Source: Parachlorella kessleri
Lineage: Eukaryota > Chlorophyta > Trebouxiophyceae > Chlorellales > Chlorellaceae
Direction: 5' to 3'
Length of the DNA stretch: 15,246 bases
Assembly (NCBI GenBank): GCA_001598975.1
Contig: BBXU01002171.1
Span: 1-15,246 of the forward strand
Shown here: piece after piece, positions 10,147-15,246 of the stretch
Position numbering within the stretch: the first letter of the stretch is position 1
How the letters are laid out: each line of letters begins with the position of its first letter
Notes under the pieces: model-generated
What the model was told of the DNA's origin: nothing
What the model saw: the letters and a program-made list of their open reading frames with translations, nothing else
Database searches by the model: none
Position numbers and translations under genes: made by a program

Positions 10147-10570
10147 TATCGCACCGGTCGATTGCTGTCACCCCTGACACTTTTTTGAATGACTACAACG
10201 TACGTCACCTTGGACAGAAATGTAGCTTTGTGGTAAGCCAGGAAACACGACATCGTCCCTCAATATCAAATGGGTTACTCTGATGCTGTTCGCAAGTTGG
10301 CAGCATCTAAAACTCTCGAAGCCTTATCACACCTAGGTTGGGCAGCCGGCAGCGGCATAGCAGGGTGGTCACACCTTGCCCTGCGAGGCCTCAACCATGG
10401 CATGCATACTTGCGTAGTGCTAACCTGATACACTGCTAGGGCTATATAAACCCCAAGCAAGGCAAGGTAGGCTTGATTTGTCACCAGGTTGGCCTGCATG
10501 CAGTTCAGCAACAACGGTTGAAGCTGGCCATCCTGACAGGCATCACAGCAACCACACCAAGGGTGTTGTG

Positions 10571-10575
10571 TTACA
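10571..10575 (-). terminator. Candidate poly(A) signal TGTAA, three bases after the methyltransferase-like stop
   Basis: TGTAA on the minus strand begins three bases after the TAA stop at 10581-10579. Used with normal spacing it would give a 3' UTR of only about 20-30 bases. A second TGTAA lies at 9951-9947 and would give about 640-650 bases, a more usual length, but it would overlap candidate promoter sequence of the next gene. Confidence 0.4.
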
Positions 10576-10578
10576 AGG

Positions 10579-13158
10579 TTAATAGTCAGTATCAGGAGCT
10601 TCTGGTGCAGAGACCGCCAGCACAACAGCAATGTTGAGGGCCATGTCATGCGGTGCAATACTGCAACATTTGCAAACCCTGGCTATGTGATGGTCCTGTC
10701 AGTCTTAGCAGCAGACAGTGCCACCAGGGCGCGCACCTGAACAGCTCGCATGATGGCTCAAGGGCAAGCAGGAGCCCTTGCTCCTCATCCTTCAAAGCAA
10801 GGAAGCGTCCCCACGCTTGCCAAGCACTCCATGGTGACTGCTGCAAGCACTGCTGCTCCCGTGCCGCATCCCTAGCTTCCGTACATGCTTGCTGTGGTGC
10901 CGCTGCCCCTGCCTTGTTTGATGATGTCTCATTGCCTGGGTCGCGAGGCGGCGGTCCAGGCCGCTGTATGGAGGTGGACCATGCTGCATCATCCCGCGTG
11001 AAGTTCTCTCTGCTACAAGTCTCCTTCTGTTGCTGTTGCTGTTGTTGATGCCGCCCCAGCTCTCGCTCCTGCCCCTGGCCCTCCTCCTGCGCCGCCTGCC
11101 GCTGTTGCTCTCCATGCTTCGTCTGTCTACATGCATGCTCTGTCTGTTGCTGCTCTGGCTGCTGTACCAACTTCCCATGCTGCTGGCTTCCCTGGTGTGG
11201 CTGGGCGGGCTGCCGTTCCTGTTCTTTCTCCTCAAGGTACATGAAGAGTGCCTCATTCTTCACCACGATAGTGCTGCAGACATGGAGATGATTGAATGTT
11301 GATTGGATATGGGCTGGATGAACACCCTATAGTGTTCAGAACTTGCACGTCAGGTCTGCTCAGGGCAGAGGCGTTTGGGTTCAATCTTTGGCAGCGGCAC
11401 CACCAACACAGCGAGCACCTCACCTTTGGGGGAAGGTAGTACGGTATAGGGACAGCAGGCGCGTTATTACTCCAAGTGGTGCCTGCAGCAATGCCCACCC
11501 AAAGTTGTGCATAGCTTTTGTTTCTGTCAACTCAACTGATTCGCCCCATTGTTCCAGCACTTGGCTAGACCAGGTGCAACACCCTGTCCCCTCCTCCGTG
11601 GTCAACTCTTTGGTACCCAAGGAGCCAATCGTTTTTGGAAAACACAGAAGCGCCATACAAATGTTATCACCGCCGCCCCCTCGCCACACTCCTCATTCAG
11701 CAATGCACTAGTAAAAAACTACTTTGCTGCGCGAGGTCCCTCACTTTGCCGCTGATATCCACAAAGACTTTGTGGAAGAAGCCAGTTGGTGAGAGCGTGA
11801 GCAGCTGCAAGCAAAAACTCGGAAGGCTCCGTGATTGTTATAATCTTGGCATCATTGAAGCAGGCCTGTATAAGTCAGTAGAGTCGTAACAGTCAACGGG
11901 GCAATTGACAGTAGCTGCCTTTGCAAAGGAGTGCTTGAAACAGCCCCACCTTAATAGTATCAAATGCATCAACAACCTCAAACCTGCACTTGCAGGCGAT
12001 GCAACCACAATCTAGGGAAAATTAATAAGGCCGTTCGTGCCCCTTGTCCTGCACTCTTACAAGTTCCACAGCATGGCTCTGGCAGCGCGTCTACAGTAGG
12101 CTAAGCTGTCCCAGGCGGAAAACACGCCCCTGATAAAGAAGGGCTCACGGTGTGCCACATTACTAGGCCTGCACGATGCCACCATGGCCTACCTCAAATG
12201 ACATCCACATGCTCTTGGCACCATGCAAGCCAACTACACCTTAGCCATACAACGTGTAAGCCTTGCTTTTGAAATGTACCTAACATGGGGCCACTTGGAG
12301 CGTGCCTCCCTGACTGCTACTTCCCCAATGTCAACGCCAACAACGAAGGCGCAACGGCGGTGCAGGCTGCTGGTGTTGACACCTGCGGACCAGTGGGCTG
12401 ACGGTTTGGGTACCGGTGAAGTGGAGGGGTGCAGGTTTCGACAGGTGCTTTGAATCCCTGTGCCCGAAAGGCATTTTCACGTGGCCTCGCACACAGTGAT
12501 ATCTTTGCAAGCATGCAGTGCAAACAGGCATCAGTTAGCAGTTGCTGTTGCGCTGAGCCAACGACGAACGTAAAAAGATGCACACTTTTCGTTATTGGGA
12601 CGGTGGGCGTCATCAAAAGCGTGTGGAGCGCGCCCAGCAGCCGGAGGGCTGTGATTGCCCCCAGCATCCAGTCGCACTCACCCCAGCTGCTACCAACCTC
12701 CAAGCAGACATCGCTACGCTCAACAAGATGGATCACAGCGGCCCTGAAGTGACGAGTCTTTTCACACACGATTACCCTGTTGGTACCCTGCATATGTAGC
12801 TAAGATGGGCTCAGGGACTTCAGCAGTGGATAAGGCCCTGAATGGCAGGTCGTATGTCCACGCCTGCAGTTCTATTTGTACCAGCAGTCACCCAACTACC
12901 ATGCAGGCGCAGGCTCAAGGTGATAACTCTGGCTAGACCTCCACCCAGCAACACAAAACTTACTAGCTGAACCTTGCGCATACGTCTGGGGTTGCAGTGG
13001 AAAGTTTTCCCATCCTCGCTGTAGCGAACCAAGTAGCGTCCATAGTTGGGGTCTGCTGCGTTGTTCACCAGGGGCTCGAGCACTGTGGCGCGCCCATAGC
13101 CTTTGACATCTACAACTGTGCCTACTGCAAAGTCAGGCAGCCGCCGGGGCGCAGCCAT
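10579..13158 (-). CDS. SH3/Tudor-like barrel plus class I SAM-methyltransferase-like protein, 8 exons, 391 aa
   Basis: Exons in transcript order: 13158-12964, 12787-12682, 12382-12280, 11983-11950, 11804-11745, 11482-11424, 11273-10737, 10660-10579 (TAA). All introns are GT-AG and all phases close. Residues 7-63 look like a small SH3/Tudor-type barrel (FAVGTVVDVKGYGRATVLEP, then YGRYLVRYSEDGKTF). Residues 66-195 read as a class I Rossmann methyltransferase: glycine-rich motif I VCLEVGSSWG (92-101), acidic motif II VVGVDIGE (114-121), RFEVVDAFD (135-143), strand 4 KVFVDISG (158-165) and strand 5 TIVVKNEAL (187-195). These motifs are spread over six exons and fall in the right order, which is the main support for the model. 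A Gln/Glu-rich segment with a run of seven Gln follows (about 200-270). The C-terminus includes a WQAWGRFLALKDEE segment and ends PEAPDTDY. The substrate is unknown and no targeting signal is evident. The start is the first ATG ahead of the barrel. The final exon and the Q-rich region are the least certain parts. Confidence 0.8.
11950..11983 (-). other. 34-nt microexon of the methyltransferase-like gene
   Basis: This exon encodes only the end of one codon plus FEVVDAFDTIK. It is flanked by AGTGCAG and AAG/GTGGGG splice sites and enters in phase 2 and leaves in phase 0. It supplies the strand that follows the acidic motif II helix in class I methyltransferases, so skipping it would both shift the frame and break the fold. 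Confidence 0.75.
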
Positions 13159-13262
13159 CTACAGCTGGCAGTCTGTGCTAGTTCCCCCCACACTGTCGGT
13201 CCTAGGTGAAAGCAACCAGTGTCAGGACTGTATAAGTGAAGTCCTTGGCACGAGCTCTGCTG

Positions 13263-13296
13263 ATGTCCAGGACTTTGGGATGTCCAGGACTTTGGG
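13263..13296. repeat. Perfect tandem repeat, 2 x 17 bp, in the divergent promoter region
   Basis: The unit ATGTCCAGGACTTTGGG occurs twice back to back (13263-13279 and 13280-13296), preceded by G and followed by ATGT, the start of a third unit. The 17-bp period places the two copies about one and a half helical turns apart. Confidence 0.85.
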
Positions 13297-13318
13297 ATGT
13301 TTCATGAGGCATTGAATA

Positions 13319-13343
13319 CGAGTATTATTAATACCACTACTCG
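13319..13343. repeat. Nested inverted repeats in the divergent promoter region
   Basis: CGAGTA (13319-13324) pairs with TACTCG (13338-13343) across a 13-base loop. Overlapping it, GTATTA-T-TAATAC (13322-13334) is a perfect 6-bp inverted repeat with a one-base centre. It could be a protein-binding site or chance in an AT-rich patch. Confidence 0.5.
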
Positions 13344-13385
13344 GGGTAGATGCAGTGGTACAGGCGTGCTGACAGTGGACCCACC

Positions 13386-13392
13386 TATAAAG
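13386..13392 (+). promoter_or_regulatory. Candidate TATA box (TATAAAG) for the thioredoxin gene
   Basis: CTATAAAG lies about 200 bp upstream of the thioredoxin ATG in the plus orientation. It would place transcription start near 13415-13420 and give a leader of roughly 165-170 bases. Confidence 0.45.
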
Positions 13393-13584
13393 CCAGAAGA
13401 GAGGTACCTGATTCGCATCCCCCGATCCCCCGGATGGTGCTGCGTCACCTGGAGTGATTAGAATCCCCACGACGCCAATCGCCGGTCCCTTGGTACCTCT
13501 GATCTCCACGTTCTCTGATTGGCCGGCTCTACGGGAGGTGGGAGCGGTGCTGTGCTCACGAGCGGCAGGAGAGGGCGCCCGATC

Positions 13585-14328
13585 ATGCTCGCTTCCTATG
13601 CCAGGCAGTCGTCACGCTTGCTCTCTCTCCTTGGACGAGGTGGCCAGTCAACTCTCGGTCGTCGCTACGCAGCTTTAGCAAGTGAGTGAGGCCAGGTGCA
13701 AGAGTTCCTCACGCTGGGCAAGTGAGGACGGCCCTGCTGCCCAACCTTCAGCAAGTCTCGGTAGCTTAGATCAGTTTCTTTGGATCCCCTTGCAGATGGT
13801 GGTCGGGTTGTGGAGCTCCAGTCCGACCACGACTACCAGCAGGCCCTGAACGAGCAGATAGGTGTGTAACCCTGGACAGTCACCCTTTAGACTGCTCCGA
13901 GTCTCCAGAGACCTTGTTGCATTTCCCTGGTGGAAGACAACACGGCATCGAAGCCGACAGCGATGTCCGTCTTTGTCTGATGCCGTGCAGCAAGCAATGC
14001 TGCCGCGGTGTACAAGTTCACGGCCAAGTGGTGCGGGCCCTGCAAGATGATGGCGCCCCTCTACCAGAGGTTGAGCGAGGAGCTGCATCCCCACGTACGC
14101 TTCTATTCCGTCGATATTGACAACAAGGATGCCAGGGCGATAGTTGAGGCAAACAAGGTGGTGGGTGTACCAAACTTCTCGTTCTTCATTGGGGGCGAAA
14201 AAGTTGGGGCTTTCAGGGGTGCCAAGAAGGATCAGCTGCTGGCCACGCTGCAGCAGCTGCAGGCGGCACAGCAGGAGATGGTGGCTCAAAGTGCAGAGGT
14301 GGTGTATCAGGCTGAGGCGGTGGCGTGA
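13585..14328 (+). CDS. Thioredoxin, probably mitochondrial (o-type-like), 3 exons, 166 aa
   Basis: Exons 13585-13681, 13796-13861 and 13991-14328 (TGA 14326-14328) are joined by GT-AG introns in consistent phase, giving 166 residues. It reduces protein disulfides through the WCGPC dithiol, seen in KFTAKWCGPCKMMAPLY early in exon 3. The rest of the fold is clear: FYSVDIDN, the cis-proline loop VGVPNFSFF (Asn where most thioredoxins have Thr after the Pro) and GEKVGAFRGA. Residues 1-32 have Arg and Ser, many hydrophobics and no acidic residue (ARQSSRLLSLLGRGG, LGRRYAALA), the composition of a mitochondrial presequence. With the divergent ELQSDHDYQQAL lead-in, this suggests the o type, although a plastid location cannot be excluded. 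A tail of about 20 residues follows the last helix. The ATG at 13585 is chosen because it gives this presequence and joins exon 2 in frame. Confidence 0.93.
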
Positions 14329-14652
14329 GAGAGTAGCAATGCTGGCTGCAGTGGTGACCAGCCTGCATCGTAACAAAGAACAGTCAGAACCAAGAGAGAT
14401 GCCCACGAGGCGGTATAATTCTTTGGTATTGCAAGAAATGCACGATTTTATGGACAGTTTTCATGTGGCAGGCTGGCAGTTGCTGCTCCTCCAAGCTTGC
14501 GTGGCAGGCTTTCTCTCGAGTGCGAGGCATGGTGTACTGATATGAGGTGTTGCAAAGGCTTCCCAGTGTACTAGAAAGTCAGCTGTTTCATACTAGCAGC
14601 GTTTCATGCACAGCAATGTTGGCAACGGCCTCTTACTTGCGTTGCTGCACTA

Positions 14653-14666
14653 TTTTTTTTTTTTTT
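14653..14666. repeat. Poly-T tract (14 T)
   Basis: An uninterrupted run of 14 T lies in the probable 3' UTR of the thioredoxin gene. On the minus strand it would read as an A tail, but no retroposed gene lies ahead of it. Confidence 0.8.
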
Positions 14667-15061
14667 GTTTCCGATGCTTGATATTGCACGCTTGCCAGGG
14701 TGAGTACTAGGGGTTTGTTTCTCGACAAGTCGCGGTGTCCAGAAGCTGTTCTCGCAATAGCTCTGCTGGGCAGTTGGTAGAGGACGGTTTGCGCTGCTCC
14801 GTTTCCTGGTGCTGACTGCATTGCCCGCTGCAAGGGAGATTACTAGGTCGGATTGCCCTCCGTTACGTATTGTTGGTTTGGCTGCACAAGATGGGAGTTG
14901 AGCGAGAGCCAGATGTGTGTATCCAAGTGTTTGAGGCAGCAGTGAGAATTCTATATGTTCGCAGGCCAGTATTGGCCATACGGATGTGGAATTTGTCAGA
15001 ACCTTGCACGGCTTGTTGATTGTCTTGTCGGTCCTGCATTCTCGCACCCAGGTGAGGTTGT

Positions 15062-15066
15062 TGTAA
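15062..15066 (+). terminator. Candidate poly(A) signal TGTAA for the thioredoxin gene
   Basis: This is the only TGTAA found on the plus strand after the thioredoxin stop. It lies 733 bases downstream, within the range of algal 3' UTRs. Confidence 0.4.
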
Positions 15067-15246
15067 GTAATTATTGATGAGCATTCCAATGTCTAGGGTG
15101 CTTGGTGCAGTGGATGCATGGGGTTGCAAGCGACCACTACGCCTGCTTTGGCTGGCTCGGTGCCGGGAGTGATGTGGTTTTATGAGCAGAGCTGGCGTCC
15201 AAGCCGTCAATGTTTGTATTGTGCTTGCAATGACGAGAAGTAGCAG

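Larger units (their letters stand above)
9689..10578. other. Intergenic region between the methyltransferase-like gene and the beta-helix gene
   Basis: This 890-bp stretch lies downstream of one minus-strand gene and upstream of the next. It holds two CACGTG motifs and two TATA-like elements. Two overlapping short minus-strand frames follow the TATA-like element at 10131: one reaching 9931 (70 codons from 10143) and a 53-codon one starting near 10071. Neither has a recognisable domain or codon signature, so I do not call them genes. They could be part of a long 5' leader. Confidence 0.55.
13159..13584. promoter_or_regulatory. Shared upstream region of a divergent gene pair
   Basis: Only 426 bp separate the start codons of the methyltransferase-like gene (minus) and the thioredoxin gene (plus). 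The region contains a tandem 17-bp repeat, a small inverted repeat and a plus-strand TATA-like box. It must hold both promoters unless one lies inside the other gene. Confidence 0.6.
14329..15246 (+). other. Probable thioredoxin 3' UTR and downstream DNA, no gene recognised
   Basis: No open frame on either strand here has domain motifs or plausible splice-linked exons. The stretch is more AT-rich than the coding regions. It contains a run of 14 T (14653-14666). The only plus-strand TGTAA is at 15062-15066, which would make the thioredoxin 3' UTR about 750 bases. The long minus-strand frame at 15089-14604 has no recognisable features. Confidence 0.5.

Noticed and set aside
10441..10452. Plus-strand TATATAAA, a strong-looking TATA box.
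   Set aside because: No plus-strand gene follows; the next 2.7 kb are antisense to the methyltransferase-like gene. An antisense transcript is possible but unsupported.
10500..10560. Minus-strand segment DGQLQPLLLNCMQAN, considered as an ataxin-10-like helical repeat exon.
   Set aside because: There is no phase-compatible link to neighbouring exons, and the preceding exon reaches a clean TAA at 10579-10581.
11030..11302. Leucine-rich plus-strand frame resembling a membrane protein.
   Set aside because: It is the complement of the Gln-rich exon on the minus strand; CAG repeats read in antisense give CTG (Leu).
11890..12799. Long plus-strand reading that looked like a degraded gene or mobile-element ORF, with three in-frame stops, and a VNANNEGATAV stretch resembling an ankyrin repeat.
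   Set aside because: The minus strand of the same DNA holds phase-matched exons with methyltransferase motifs in the right order (VCLEVGSSWG, VVGVDIGE, RFEVVDAFD). The plus-strand reading is their antisense shadow plus chance.
14604..15089. 161-codon minus-strand frame in the last kilobase.
   Set aside because: It has no domain motif, low-complexity Lys/Ser content around the poly-T tract, no linked exon, and overlaps the probable thioredoxin 3' UTR.
1..15246. Search for tRNA, rRNA, CRISPR array, transposon ends or a prokaryotic operon.
   Set aside because: No tRNA T-loop signature with a foldable clover-leaf, no spaced repeats, no terminal inverted repeats and no transposase motif were found.

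Overview
The window looks like nuclear DNA of a green alga (Chlorophyta). It is GC-rich and intron-dense, with short exons joined by GT-AG (and two GC-AG) introns. It carries a plant-type RanGAP, and TGTAA, the chlorophyte-style poly(A) signal, lies downstream of some of the genes. I see no prokaryotic operon structure, rRNA, tRNA, CRISPR array or intact mobile element. The exon models below were built by hand by matching splice sites and reading phase; all junctions in the four models are phase-consistent.

Layout. (1) About 1-3328, + strand: the 3' seven exons of a Ran GTPase-activating protein, whose 5' end is cut off by the window edge. (2) 3329-4405: convergent 3' UTR/intergenic DNA. (3) 9688 down to 4406, - strand: a complete 12-exon gene for a 542-residue secreted protein with a pectate-lyase-3-type right-handed beta-helix. 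(4) 9689-10578: intergenic region with two CACGTG boxes, a TATA-like element and no convincing gene. (5) 13158 down to 10579, - strand: an 8-exon gene for a 391-residue protein with an N-terminal SH3/Tudor-like barrel, a class I SAM-methyltransferase-like fold and a Gln/Glu-rich segment. (6) 13159-13584: short shared upstream region of a divergent gene pair. (7) 13585-14328, + strand: a complete 3-exon thioredoxin with a mitochondrial-type presequence. (8) 14329-15246: its probable long 3' UTR and downstream DNA.

The genes do not form one pathway. RanGAP serves Ran-dependent nuclear transport and mitosis, the beta-helix protein probably acts on or in the cell wall or extracellular matrix, the methyltransferase-like protein has no assigned substrate, and the thioredoxin probably serves mitochondrial redox control. 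The most notable signals are the barrel-plus-methyltransferase architecture with a 34-nt microexon, two GC-AG introns sharing a 14-nt donor context, and a decayed copy of an exon end inside the neighbouring intron of the beta-helix gene.
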